Shown here: positions 15,573 through 23,031 of the stretch, piece by piece
Numbering within the stretch: position 1 is the first letter of the stretch
Layout: each line of letters begins with the position of its first letter
Source of the DNA: Blastocatellia bacterium
GTDB taxonomy: Bacteria; Acidobacteriota; Blastocatellia; Pyrinomonadales; Pyrinomonadaceae
Direction: 5' to 3'
DNA: 23,031 nt
NCBI GenBank assembly: GCA_003175865.1
Contig: PSRF01000083.1
Span: forward strand, 1 to 23,031
Position numbers and translations under genes: made by a program
The notes under the pieces: model-generated
What the model was told of the DNA's origin: nothing
Database searches by the model: none
What the model saw: the letters and a program-made list of their open reading frames with translations, nothing else

Positions 15573-17450
15573 ATGCAGACAAAAGGGTTCGAATCTATCA
15601 GTTTGTTTGGTGCAGCTTGGCTCATGCTTGCTTTATGTACTGCACCGCTCGTTGCGCAAGAAACCGGAACGAACAAGAGAATCCTCATTCTGTTCACGCA
15701 TGAGTCGCATCTTCCCGCACAAATAATGGTCGAAGAAGCGATGCGTTCTACCTTGCAGTCTGGTTCGACTGAGTCGCTCGACATCTATTCAGAATATCTC
15801 GACGCAGTACGCACACCGCTTGCCGATTATGAGAAGAATCTCGTTGAACAACTGCAGCGGAAGTACGGAGGAAAAAAATTCGACCTGATCTTTTGTGTAA
15901 ATCCTCCAGCGTTGAAGTTTGCGCTAAAGAACCGCTCGACGTTGTTTCCGAATGTCCCTCTGGTTTTTCTTGTGTTGGACCAACGCAACCTTGATGGTTT
16001 GGACCTCGGCTCGAACGTAACGGGTGTATGGGGCGAAGGCAATTACCGATCAAACCTTGATTTGGCTCTGACGCTACAACCCGGAACAAAGCGAGTGGTT
16101 GTAATTTCTGGAGTTGGGGAATGGGACAACTACTGGCGGTCAAGAGTGAAAGAAGAGTTTCGTCCGTTGGCGGAGACAATTGAGTTCACCTATCTCACGG
16201 GTCTGAGCATTCCAGAACAGAAGGACGCACTCAAGACTTTACCGCCACATACGATCGTGTTTTTCGTTTCGAGTACTCAAGACAATGCAGGCAGCAACTA
16301 CGGCAATGTTGAAGTGCTTCGACAAATCTCTCCAACATCTAGTGCGCCTATTTATGGCACAACCGACGCTCACCTCGGATTTGGAATTGTTGGAGGTCGA
16401 CTCATCAGCTTTGATGCGTTTGGAGTCGGCGGAGCACAGGTTGGTTTGCGCGTGTTGGCAGGAGAGAGACCAGACTCGATTGCGCCTCACGGAATTGCCA
16501 GCGTTCCTATGTTTGACTGGCGTGAACTTAAGCGATGGGGGATCAGTGAAGACAGACTACCGCCGGGCAGCGTCGTGAAGTTCAAGCAGCCTAGTTTCTG
16601 GGCGGAGTATCGCGGCCGCATTATTATTGCCATTAGTCTTCTTGCACTGGAGTCATTTGTTATCGCCTTGCTGCTGATCGAAAGGAGGCGACGCCAGCGT
16701 GCGAAAGAGGCACTCGATCAACTCAATGCTCAACTCGAAGGGCGTATCACTGCACGGACGGCTGCTCTCGACGCGAAGACTCGCGAACTCGAAACTTTCG
16801 CATACTCAGTCGCCCATGACCTCAAAGCGCCACTCCGTGGTATCGACGGTTACAGTCGACTCCTACTCGAGGACCACTCCGAACAACTCAACGAAGAAGG
16901 CCGTTCATTCCTGACAACTATTCAGAATTCAACCGAAGAAATGGGTCAGTTGATCGAAGATCTGCTTGATTACTCTCGCGTTGAACGCCGCGAGTTGAAG
17001 CCAGATCGTATTGAGTTGAAGTCGATCGTTCAGAAGGTCGTCGAACAGGAAAAGCGAGATCCGACTGATCGCAAGATCGATTTTGTCGTTAATGTCAACG
17101 GCGGGACTGTGATGGCTGATGTCAATGGTCTGACACAGGCCCTTAAGAACTATCTCGACAATGCGATCAAGTTCACTCGGAATGTCGAACACGCTCGCAT
17201 CGAGGTTGGAGCGGAAGAGAAAACGAACGGCTGTGTGTTATGGGTGCGAGACAACGGTATTGGGTTCGATATGAAGTATCACGATCGCATCTTCAATATT
17301 TTTCAACGCCTGAATCGATCTGAGGATTATTCCGGCACAGGCGTGGGTCTGGCGATTGTCCGCAAGGCAATGGAGCGCATGGGTGGTCGCGCATGGGCCG
17401 AAAGTGACCCGGGCAAGGGCGCTACTTTTTATTTGGAGATTCCAAAGTAA
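15573..17450 (+). CDS. Membrane sensor histidine kinase with periplasmic ABC-substrate-binding-like domain
   Basis: 625 residues from the ATG at 15573. A longer frame from TTG 15510 would overlap the receptor gene and bury the signal peptide, so I reject it. Residues 1-29 are a signal peptide ending LVAQ. Residues about 34-320 look like the periplasmic ABC substrate-binding family PF04392/COG2984 (KRILILFTHES, FDLIFCVNPPALKFAL, PNVPLVFLVLD, TKRVVVISGVGEW, APIYGTTDAHLGFGIVGG). A membrane helix follows at 349-369, then a coiled segment, a HisKA dimerisation helix with H415 (SVAHDLKAP), an N-box with N526 and N530, G1 DNGIGFD (560-566), an F-box FNIFQRLNR and G2 GTGVGLAIV (588-596). All catalytic boxes are intact. 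It lies between the outer-membrane receptor and two regulators, so it probably senses a periplasmic ligand delivered by that receptor and phosphorylates the next gene product. The ligand is not inferable; PF04392 relatives are often linked to aromatic or amino-acid uptake. Confidence 0.9.
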   Translation: MQTKGFESISLFGAAWLMLALCTAPLVAQETGTNKRILILFTHESHLPAQIMVEEAMRSTLQSGSTESLDIYSEYLDAVRTPLADYEKNLVEQLQRKYGGKKFDLIFCVNPPALKFALKNRSTLFPNVPLVFLVLDQRNLDGLDLGSNVTGVWGEGNYRSNLDLALTLQPGTKRVVVISGVGEWDNYWRSRVKEEFRPLAETIEFTYLTGLSIPEQKDALKTLPPHTIVFFVSSTQDNAGSNYGNVEVLRQISPTSSAPIYGTTDAHLGFGIVGGRLISFDAFGVGGAQVGLRVLAGERPDSIAPHGIASVPMFDWRELKRWGISEDRLPPGSVVKFKQPSFWAEYRGRIIIAISLLALESFVIALLLIERRRRQRAKEALDQLNAQLEGRITARTAALDAKTRELETFAYSVAHDLKAPLRGIDGYSRLLLEDHSEQLNEEGRSFLTTIQNSTEEMGQLIEDLLDYSRVERRELKPDRIELKSIVQKVVEQEKRDPTDRKIDFVVNVNGGTVMADVNGLTQALKNYLDNAIKFTRNVEHARIEVGAEEKTNGCVLWVRDNGIGFDMKYHDRIFNIFQRLNRSEDYSGTGVGLAIVRKAMERMGGRAWAESDPGKGATFYLEIPK

Positions 17451-17461
17451 GTGGTTCTAGT

Positions 17462-17887
17462 ATGAATGATTCGATCGGACCCATCCTCATCGTTGAAGAC
17501 AGACCCATCGATCTGGATCTGACGAAACGGGCATTCGTACGACGCCGCTTGCTAAATCCGATTCTGGAAGCGCGTGACGGCGAAGAAGCACTCGACTACA
17601 TCGACAGATGGGACGCAGGTGAGCCGGTGCCGGTGTTGATCCTTCTCGATCTCAGATTGCCAAAGGTAAACGGGCTGGAGGTTTTGCAGCGCCTTAAGCT
17701 TCACCCGAAGTATTCGGCAATACCCATAATTGTTTTGACTACCTCTGGCGAGGACGCAGACATTCACGAAGCTTACAGACTGGGATGCAACTCTTACATC
17801 GTGAAACCTGTCGATTTCGATAATTTCATGGAAGTGGCTTCCCAAATAGAAATCTATTGGTGCGCACTCAATACAGCTCCCCGATGA
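17462..17887 (+). CDS. Single-domain response regulator (CheY/Rcp1-like)
   Basis: 141 residues, one receiver domain with no output domain. Key residues are present: acidic pair E12-D13 (IVEDRP), phosphoacceptor D63 (LLDLRLPKVNG), T93/T94 in the switch strand (IIVLTTSG) and K115 (IVKPVDF). The spacing and KVNGLEVLQRLK segment are like Rcp1-type regulators, which pair with phytochrome-type histidine kinases carrying an AHDLKAPLR motif; the adjacent kinase has that motif. It starts 11 bases after the kinase stop and ends 4 bases before the sigma-54 activator. It probably serves as a phosphate carrier or sink, or acts by protein contact. No DNA-binding segment is present. Confidence 0.93.
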   Translation: MNDSIGPILIVEDRPIDLDLTKRAFVRRRLLNPILEARDGEEALDYIDRWDAGEPVPVLILLDLRLPKVNGLEVLQRLKLHPKYSAIPIIVLTTSGEDADIHEAYRLGCNSYIVKPVDFDNFMEVASQIEIYWCALNTAPR

Positions 17888-17891
17888 AATC

Positions 17892-20129
17892 ATGAGAATT
17901 CTCTACGTCGAAGACGACGCCCGTGATGCAGACATTACTATTCGGATGTTGCGCAAGGTTGCGCCTTCTTTTGAGGTGGAGACAGTCTCTACGATCGAGG
18001 ACGCACTTAAACGTTTGGAGCACCTTAGCACCGATCCACTCGATCTCGTGTTGACCGATGTGCATGTGAACAATGGAGATGGTCGGTCCTTGCTACAGCA
18101 CATACGCGAAAACTCTCTGCCGCTCGCAGTCGTTGTGGTCACAGGAATGGGTGATGAAGAAACTGCTGTTACCGCACTAAAAGCTCGTGCCGACGATTAT
18201 GTCGTCAAGAGCAAGGGGTATCTCGAACGTCTGGCGATCACGCTTGAAAGTGCACTCAATCATTACCGAGCGGATGCGGCTCGTCTCGCTCGTTCACTTA
18301 ACGTGCTGTATGCGGGTGAAGACCAACGCGAAATAGAAGACGCCCGTCGTCACTTTGCCATTCATGCAAATCACATTCGGCTCGACTTCGTCTCTAAACA
18401 AGAAGCATTTGGATTAGTGGTATCCCAAAGGCGCGATCGTAAGTATGACGTCGTAGTTGTAGATCTTGATCTTGACGAGTTCAAGGCGTTTGAAGTGTTA
18501 AGGGAACTGCAGCTGAATTCACGAGACATACCCATTGTTCTTCTGTGCAGTGATAAGAATGAAGAGTTGATGCGCCGTGGTCTAAAGTTGGGCGCGACGA
18601 CTTATATGATCAAGCGTCCAGGCTACCTATTCAGGTTGTCTTGGGAAATTGAGGACGCAAACATCCGCGCTGACTTGCAGCGGCGTGAAGCTGCTTTCAG
18701 GGCAAGCGAAGAACGATTGCGGCTGGCCCAAGAAGCGGCTCGCGTTGGAACATGGGAATGGGACGTGCGGACAGGTGCCTCAGTCTGGTCAGAAATGCTC
18801 TGGGACTTACTTGGTTTGAGTCCTGACGATGAACCGGTCACTGTCGAGAGGTTTGTCTCATTCATCCATCCGGAAGATCGCGACCGCGCCTTGTGTAATG
18901 TCAACGAGGTGATTCTGAACGGTGAAGAGTACAACGATGAGTTTCGTATCGTTCGTCGCGATGGAAGTTCACTGTGGCTTGCGTCGAAAGGTCGGCTTAT
19001 CAGAGGCGAGGATGGTACGGCTGAGCGAATGCTCGGCGTCAACATCGACATCAATGAACGAAAATTAGCCGAACAATCTCTCAAGCTCGCACTGACTGAG
19101 GTGCAGCAGCTCAAGGACCGTCTGTACCAGGAAAATATTTACCTGCAGGAAGAAATTCGTCTTGCGAGTCAATTCGATGAGATCATCGGTCATAGCGATG
19201 CGATCAAGCGAGTGTTGCAAATGGTCGAACAGGTCGCACCGTTGGATACGACTGCCTTAATTCTCGGAGAGACTGGTACCGGCAAAGAACTCTTTGCTCA
19301 TGCCATTCACAGTCTGAGCGCGCGCAAGCACAAACCACTTGTCAAAGTTAATTGTGCAGCGTTACCCGTGAACCTGATCGAAAGCGAGTTGTTTGGTCAC
19401 GCGAGAGGTGCTTTTACGGGAGCGCAGGGACAACGTACAGGACGCTTTGAGATTGCTAACCACGGCACGATCTTTCTCGATGAAATCGGCGAATTACCTC
19501 TTGATCTGCAAGCAAAATTACTCCGCGTTTTAGAAGAAGGCGAATTTGAGCGAGTCGGTGATAGTCACACTATAAATGTCAACGTGCGTGTAATTGCAGC
19601 GACAAATCGAAATCTGGAAGAAAATGTAAAAGCTGGGCTCTTTCGATCGGATCTCTATTACCGATTGAGCATCTTTCCCCTCACCCTGCCGGCGTTGAGA
19701 GAGCGACGCGAAGACATTCCTTTGTTGGTGAAGCATTTTGTGAAGCAGTTTGGTTCCAAGTTTGGCAAGGAAATCGACGCTATTCCCCAGGAAGCCATGA
19801 ATGTTTTAAGGAGCTATCCCTGGCCGGGAAACATTCGTGAGTTGAGAAACGTCGTTGAGCGAGCAGTTATTGTGACCCAGGGACCGAAGTTACGACTACT
19901 TGATACCTTGGAGTCAGTGCGCCTGGAAGCAGAAGCGCGAATAGAGGTGGAGGACGTTGAGACGCTCGAGTCAAGCCAATACAACTTGATATTGCGAACG
20001 CTGAAGAAAACGCATTGGCGAATTGAAGGAAGTTACGGTGCGGCAGCGGCGCTTAAGATCAATCCGAGTACTCTGCGAACGCGAATGAAGAAGTTAGGAA
20101 TCACGAAGCCAGGCGGAGCTGCGCATTAA
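17892..20129 (+). CDS. Sigma-54-dependent activator with REC-REC-PAS-AAA-Fis layout
   Basis: 745 residues. REC1 (1-122) has D8-D9, phosphoacceptor D56, T84 and K106. REC2 (about 135-255) is divergent, with G142-E143-D144 in the acidic pocket, D191 at the acceptor position, C219-S220 at the switch position and K241. A PAS domain of the PAS_3 kind follows (about 275-392; WEWDVRTGASVWSE, HPEDRDR, NIDINERK), then a coiled linker (395-425). The AAA+ domain (428-655) has Walker A GETGTGKE (459-466), the sigma-54 contact loop GAFTGA (506-511), Walker B FLDEIGEL (528-535) and PWPGNIREL (643-651). A Fis-type helix-turn-helix ends the protein (about 695-737, AAALKINPSTLRTRMKKLG). The protein should open sigma-54 promoters when the upstream kinase phosphorylates REC1, with the PAS domain as a second input. 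It starts 4 bases after the single-domain regulator, so translation is probably coupled. No sigma-54 promoter is visible in this window, so the targets are likely elsewhere. Confidence 0.94.
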   Translation: MRILYVEDDARDADITIRMLRKVAPSFEVETVSTIEDALKRLEHLSTDPLDLVLTDVHVNNGDGRSLLQHIRENSLPLAVVVVTGMGDEETAVTALKARADDYVVKSKGYLERLAITLESALNHYRADAARLARSLNVLYAGEDQREIEDARRHFAIHANHIRLDFVSKQEAFGLVVSQRRDRKYDVVVVDLDLDEFKAFEVLRELQLNSRDIPIVLLCSDKNEELMRRGLKLGATTYMIKRPGYLFRLSWEIEDANIRADLQRREAAFRASEERLRLAQEAARVGTWEWDVRTGASVWSEMLWDLLGLSPDDEPVTVERFVSFIHPEDRDRALCNVNEVILNGEEYNDEFRIVRRDGSSLWLASKGRLIRGEDGTAERMLGVNIDINERKLAEQSLKLALTEVQQLKDRLYQENIYLQEEIRLASQFDEIIGHSDAIKRVLQMVEQVAPLDTTALILGETGTGKELFAHAIHSLSARKHKPLVKVNCAALPVNLIESELFGHARGAFTGAQGQRTGRFEIANHGTIFLDEIGELPLDLQAKLLRVLEEGEFERVGDSHTINVNVRVIAATNRNLEENVKAGLFRSDLYYRLSIFPLTLPALRERREDIPLLVKHFVKQFGSKFGKEIDAIPQEAMNVLRSYPWPGNIRELRNVVERAVIVTQGPKLRLLDTLESVRLEAEARIEVEDVETLESSQYNLILRTLKKTHWRIEGSYGAAAALKINPSTLRTRMKKLGITKPGGAAH

Positions 20130-20133
20130 TAGT

Positions 20134-20219
20134 GTACTTCGTGTTTTGTTCTTTGAACTTTGTTTGCTGAATCCTGGATCAATCCCGATGCGCAAAGTAC
20201 GAAGTACAAAGCACAAAAC
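20134..20219. terminator. Imperfect inverted repeat between convergent genes, probable bidirectional terminator
   Basis: The left arm (20134-20162, GTACTTCGTG then TTTTGTTC and GAACTTTG) and the right arm (20193-20219, CAAAGTACGAAG then TACAAAGCAC and AAAAC) pair over about 22-24 positions with few mismatches and two G-U pairs. The arms are AT-rich with A/T runs at the ends. It fills the space between the sigma-54 activator stop (20129) and the protease stop (20224). The ACTTCGTG/CAAAGTAC words also look like a simple repeat family rather than a unique terminator. Confidence 0.5.
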
Positions 20220-20223
20220 AACA

Positions 20224-21717
20224 TCAATCCAAGGAAAACGACAAGTATACGAGTCGACCTTCGCGCTGAATCTGCAACGTTACGGGAGCGCCAGCTGGCA
20301 ATGCTTTCAACGAATTGCGCAAGGTGTCGAGCGAATTCATCTGCCTCCCATTCAAATCTCTAATCACGTCCCCCACCTGCAAAGGCACTTCCGTAGTTGC
20401 ACCAGCGGCCTTCGCAGCAACAATGATCCCGTACGGATCACGTAAGCCCTTCGCCATCGACGCGATTCTCTGATCGATTTCGACGCCGAGTATTCCGAGA
20501 GTTGAGACAAGATTTCGTTCGGCATCAGCCATCGAAGAAACAGTATCCAATTCATTTCTCAGTTCAACTGCTGGCACGCTGAAACTTTGTTGAGCAGTTC
20601 CTCTGAGCACGACAATCTGGACGTTTTCCGCCGAGTCACGTAAGCGAAAGTAGTAACTCACCGAAGGCAAGTTTTCGGCTGGCTGTCCGTCGACTGTCAC
20701 CAGAATGTCGCCTGTTTTTAGTCCACTCGCTTCGGCCGGACTGCCGGGAAGTACATCGGAAATGATCACACCGTAATCGCGGCTCAATCGCATACTAGCT
20801 GCCATCTCGGGAGTTATGGTTTGAAGGCCGATGCCGATCTCTTGTCGACGTAGTTGACCGTATTGTTTCAATTGTTTGAAGACAGTTCGTGCAGTTGCAC
20901 ACGGCACGGCGAACCCTAATCCCTCGTTGCCACCAGACTGCGACAAGATAAAAGTGTTCACGCCGACCACCTCTCCTTTTACATTCACGAGAGGACCACC
21001 GGAATTGCCTGGATTAATTGCTGCGTCTGTTTGAATGTAAATCAACGGTGAATCAGGATCAGTTTGTCGAGCGACGGCAGAGACGATGCCTCGCGTCAGA
21101 GTGTTACGGAGTCCGCCGGGGCTCCCAAAGGCGAACACCGATTCGCCTTGTCGCACTTTGGTGTAAGTGGCCAACGGGAGAGCAGGCACCTTGGCTTCAA
21201 TCTTCAGCACAGCCAGATCAATCTCGGTAGTCATTCCAACAATGCGTGCGGGAACAATGTTGGTTTTGGCAGAGAGCGCTGCAGCCAACGTCCCGTTTGC
21301 ATCTGCATTAGGCAGGACAACCTGTATGCGTTCCGCGCCATTAACTACATGTGCATTGGTCATGATGTAACCGTCCGGATCAATCACGAAACCTGAGCCA
21401 ACCGCTCGCTGTCTGCCAACGACGATACTGGTGTTACCGCGGTCATTTTCCGCGCGAGGGCCATAGCTCGTAACGAGAATCTGGACAACGCTCGGCCAAA
21501 CCTTTGCTACCAGTGATTCGACCGAGTCGTTCGTTTGCTGCAGGGTATCTTCAGGAGGAGTGATCCTTGATGCGCTGGGTCGTTGGGCGATTGCTGAAGA
21601 AAACGCTATGACTATGAGCAAAGTAGCGAACAGCAAACATTTCTTTGCGTTCCGAAGTGCCATCGGAACTGAGGATTGAAACCCACAAAGTTCAGACTTT
21701 TTGTCTCGTCGAAGCAT
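20224..21717 (-). CDS. HtrA/DegP-like trypsin-type serine protease with two PDZ domains
   Basis: 497 residues from the ATG at 21717. An earlier in-frame ATG at 21873 would overlap the upstream gene and add 52 residues before the signal segment; the ribosome site AAGGAG seven bases before 21717 decides the start. A hydrophobic segment (about 28-43, LLFATLLIVIAFSSAI) is a signal peptide or anchor, with possible cleavage after SAIA. The protease domain (about 65-285) has the full triad H123 (TNAHVV), D167 (EIDLAVL) and S239 (GNSGGP). PDZ1 is about 293-383 and PDZ2 about 403-493. Such proteins act in the periplasm as quality-control proteases or chaperones, and their PDZ domains bind exposed C-termini. 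The ChrA-type gene lies 106 bases upstream on the same strand, so co-transcription is possible but not shown. Active-site residues are intact; substrates are unknown. Confidence 0.93.
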   Translation of the reverse strand: MLRRDKKSELCGFQSSVPMALRNAKKCLLFATLLIVIAFSSAIAQRPSASRITPPEDTLQQTNDSVESLVAKVWPSVVQILVTSYGPRAENDRGNTSIVVGRQRAVGSGFVIDPDGYIMTNAHVVNGAERIQVVLPNADANGTLAAALSAKTNIVPARIVGMTTEIDLAVLKIEAKVPALPLATYTKVRQGESVFAFGSPGGLRNTLTRGIVSAVARQTDPDSPLIYIQTDAAINPGNSGGPLVNVKGEVVGVNTFILSQSGGNEGLGFAVPCATARTVFKQLKQYGQLRRQEIGIGLQTITPEMAASMRLSRDYGVIISDVLPGSPAEASGLKTGDILVTVDGQPAENLPSVSYYFRLRDSAENVQIVVLRGTAQQSFSVPAVELRNELDTVSSMADAERNLVSTLGILGVEIDQRIASMAKGLRDPYGIIVAAKAAGATTEVPLQVGDVIRDLNGRQMNSLDTLRNSLKALPAGAPVTLQIQREGRLVYLSFSLD

Positions 21718-21724
21718 GGTCAGG

Positions 21725-21730
21725 CTCCTT
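21725..21730 (-). promoter_or_regulatory. Shine-Dalgarno site deciding the protease start
   Basis: AAGGAG on the minus strand, seven bases before the ATG at 21717. It favours this start over the longer frame from 21873. Confidence 0.75.
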
Positions 21731-21823
21731 CCGCATAACCGGACGTAGTTATAGAAGTGGAATCCTGCCAAGCCGTGCTCTCTTGCGTAACTGTAACTTC
21801 TTACAGGTGACAGAAGGTTCACC

Positions 21824-22966
21824 TCAAAAATAGCTATGCAGTAACCATCCGACGACTGCACCTCCGAGAACAAGCCATGCCGAGTTCACACGGAAGCGGA
21901 AGAGAAGAAAGGCGCTAATCAGGGTGAGCAGGGCGGCTTTGAAGTCGACAATGGCCGCGCGACCAAGTTGATAAGTAACCACAAACATAAGTGACAGTGC
22001 AGCTGCGTTAACTCCATCTAGAAATGCCCCCGCAAGTGGCGACCGTCGAATCCGCGGCACTAGCGGACCACTGATTGCGACGAAGAAAAATGCCGGAAGA
22101 AATATTCCCACGGTTGAAACAACGGCACCTTTAACTCCACTTAGTACGAAGCCAATGAAAGTCGCAGTTGTGAAAACAGGTCCAGGTGTCACTTGTCCCA
22201 CCGCAATTGCGTCGAGCAATTGAGACTCAGTCAACCAGTGCCACCTTTCAACAAGGTCTGCTCTGATGAAAGCAAGCAAGACATAACCGGAGCCATACAA
22301 AACTGCACCTACTTTGAGAAAGAACAAGAACAGCGGCCAGAGTCCGAATGATGTACTTGCGCCAGCTGTTGTTTGAAAGAGAAGTGCCAGTGACAACGGT
22401 GAGGTCAGGCACGCTTTGAAGTGCTTGATGAGCAAACCTGCCGCCAAAGAGAAAACGCCGCCAACGGCTAACACAAGAAGTTCGTGGACGCCAAGAAACG
22501 TCGCCGCCACTCCGAGTGTTCCGATCGCAGCAAGTAATTTGCTCTTGATTGCTGTTCGTCCAAGCGCCCACAACGCCTGAACTACTACAGCGATGATCAC
22601 AGGCTTTACGCCATAAAGAATGCCCGCTACCTGGGGAAGCGATCCGTAACGAACATAGGTCCACGCAAAGAAGGTGACGATCAATGCCGCCGGCAAAATG
22701 AAACTACTACCAGCTACCAACAATCCGGGCCAGCCAGCCTGGCGATGGCCGATGTGGATGGCCATTTCAGTTGAATTTGGACCAGGGATAACATTTGTGG
22801 CGCCCAGCAGATCTAGAAACTCCTCATGAGTTAGCCAACGACGTCGCCGCACAACTTCATCTTCCATCATTGCGATGTGTGCAGCAGGACCACCAAACGC
22901 AATTGTGCCTAGCTTCAAGAACAGAAGGGCCAACTCTTTCAGTGAAGCCTTTTGATTATTTGGCAT
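21824..22966 (-). CDS. chrA: Chromate efflux transporter of the CHR family, two-domain ChrA type
   Basis: 380 residues with many membrane helices and two homologous CHR domains (about 8-180 and 205-378). Family signatures are present: FGGPAAH (24-30), PGPNSTEMAIHIGHRQAG (61-78) with the repeated GPG-type turn, and in the second half VGQVTPGPVFTTATFIGF. Long-type CHR proteins are proton-coupled exporters; characterised members expel chromate, but many family members have no tested substrate, so chromate efflux is the family default rather than shown here. The start at ATG 22966 has no strong ribosome site. An overlapping ATG at 22970 is out of frame. The protease gene follows 106 bases downstream. 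No chrB-type regulator is visible in the window. Confidence 0.9.
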   Translation of the reverse strand: MPNNQKASLKELALLFLKLGTIAFGGPAAHIAMMEDEVVRRRRWLTHEEFLDLLGATNVIPGPNSTEMAIHIGHRQAGWPGLLVAGSSFILPAALIVTFFAWTYVRYGSLPQVAGILYGVKPVIIAVVVQALWALGRTAIKSKLLAAIGTLGVAATFLGVHELLVLAVGGVFSLAAGLLIKHFKACLTSPLSLALLFQTTAGASTSFGLWPLFLFFLKVGAVLYGSGYVLLAFIRADLVERWHWLTESQLLDAIAVGQVTPGPVFTTATFIGFVLSGVKGAVVSTVGIFLPAFFFVAISGPLVPRIRRSPLAGAFLDGVNAAALSLMFVVTYQLGRAAIVDFKAALLTLISAFLLFRFRVNSAWLVLGGAVVGWLLHSYF

Positions 22967-23031
22967 CCATTTAACTTAAGATGTTCGATGAGTTGATCGT
23001 CGCAAGAGAGCCAGATGGAAAATGAAAACTG
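22967..23031. other. Right-edge region upstream of the transporter
   Basis: 65 bases that would include the transporter's leader. On the plus strand an ATG at 23015 follows AGAGAG (23005-23010) by four bases and stays open to the edge, so a divergent gene may begin here, but five codons cannot support a call. Confidence 0.25.

Noticed and set aside
18623..19114. 163-codon minus-strand frame inside the sigma-54 activator
   Set aside because: The opposite strand encodes a clear PAS domain here; the frame is Ser/Arg-rich shadow sequence.
21718..21873. Earlier ATG (21873) for the HtrA-like protease
   Set aside because: It would overlap the transporter gene and lacks a ribosome site, whereas AAGGAG precedes the ATG at 21717 by seven bases.
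22981..23025. 14-codon plus-strand frame at the right edge
   Set aside because: Too short and without a ribosome site; it would sit in the leader of the transporter gene.

Overview
The window looks like a chromosomal segment of a Gram-negative soil-type bacterium, most likely an Acidobacteriota member (Blastocatellia-like). This is an inference from gene content: an Oar-type TonB-dependent receptor with an N-terminal carboxypeptidase-regulatory-like domain, a giant soluble Ser/Thr kinase fused to an AAA ATPase, an FHA-GAF protein, and small palindromic intergenic repeats. Base composition looks near 50% GC by eye. I see no tRNA, rRNA, transposase, integrase or CRISPR array.

Left block (1-7443), phospho-signalling. 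A minus-strand pair encodes a STAS anti-sigma-factor antagonist (535-870) followed by an FHA-GAF protein cut by the window edge (1-506). Divergent from it is a HATPase anti-sigma kinase (1217-1768). Convergent with that gene is a 1881-residue protein (1798-7443) with a Ser/Thr kinase, a P-loop ATPase, a TPR-like helical region and two tandem family-5 solute-binding domains, with no visible signal peptide or membrane segment. Antagonist, anti-sigma kinase, phosphopeptide reader and kinase together suggest a partner-switching network that responds to a ligand inside the cell.

Middle block (7444-12259). An 882-base stretch without a convincing gene precedes a DUF2490-type outer-membrane barrel protein (8326-9054). 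Three related palindromic repeats (9064-9280) lie before a 581-residue Rossmann-fold dehydrogenase-like protein (9332-11077). A long cruciform (11125-11212) separates it from a convergent small anchored protein of unknown function (11241-11834). A 425-base leader region with inverted repeats follows.

Right block (12260-22966). Four tightly packed plus-strand genes (gaps of 7, 11 and 4 bases) encode an Oar-like outer-membrane receptor, a membrane histidine kinase whose periplasmic part resembles an ABC substrate-binding protein, a single-domain response regulator, and a REC-REC-PAS-AAA-Fis sigma-54 activator. This reads as one uptake, sensing and transcription module. A convergent hairpin (20134-20219) separates it from a minus-strand pair: a ChrA-type transporter (21824-22966) and a two-PDZ HtrA-like protease (20224-21717).

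The most unusual items are the kinase-ATPase-TPR-(SBP)2 fusion and the receptor/binding-protein-kinase/sigma-54 operon. Both use ABC-type binding folds as sensors rather than transporter components.
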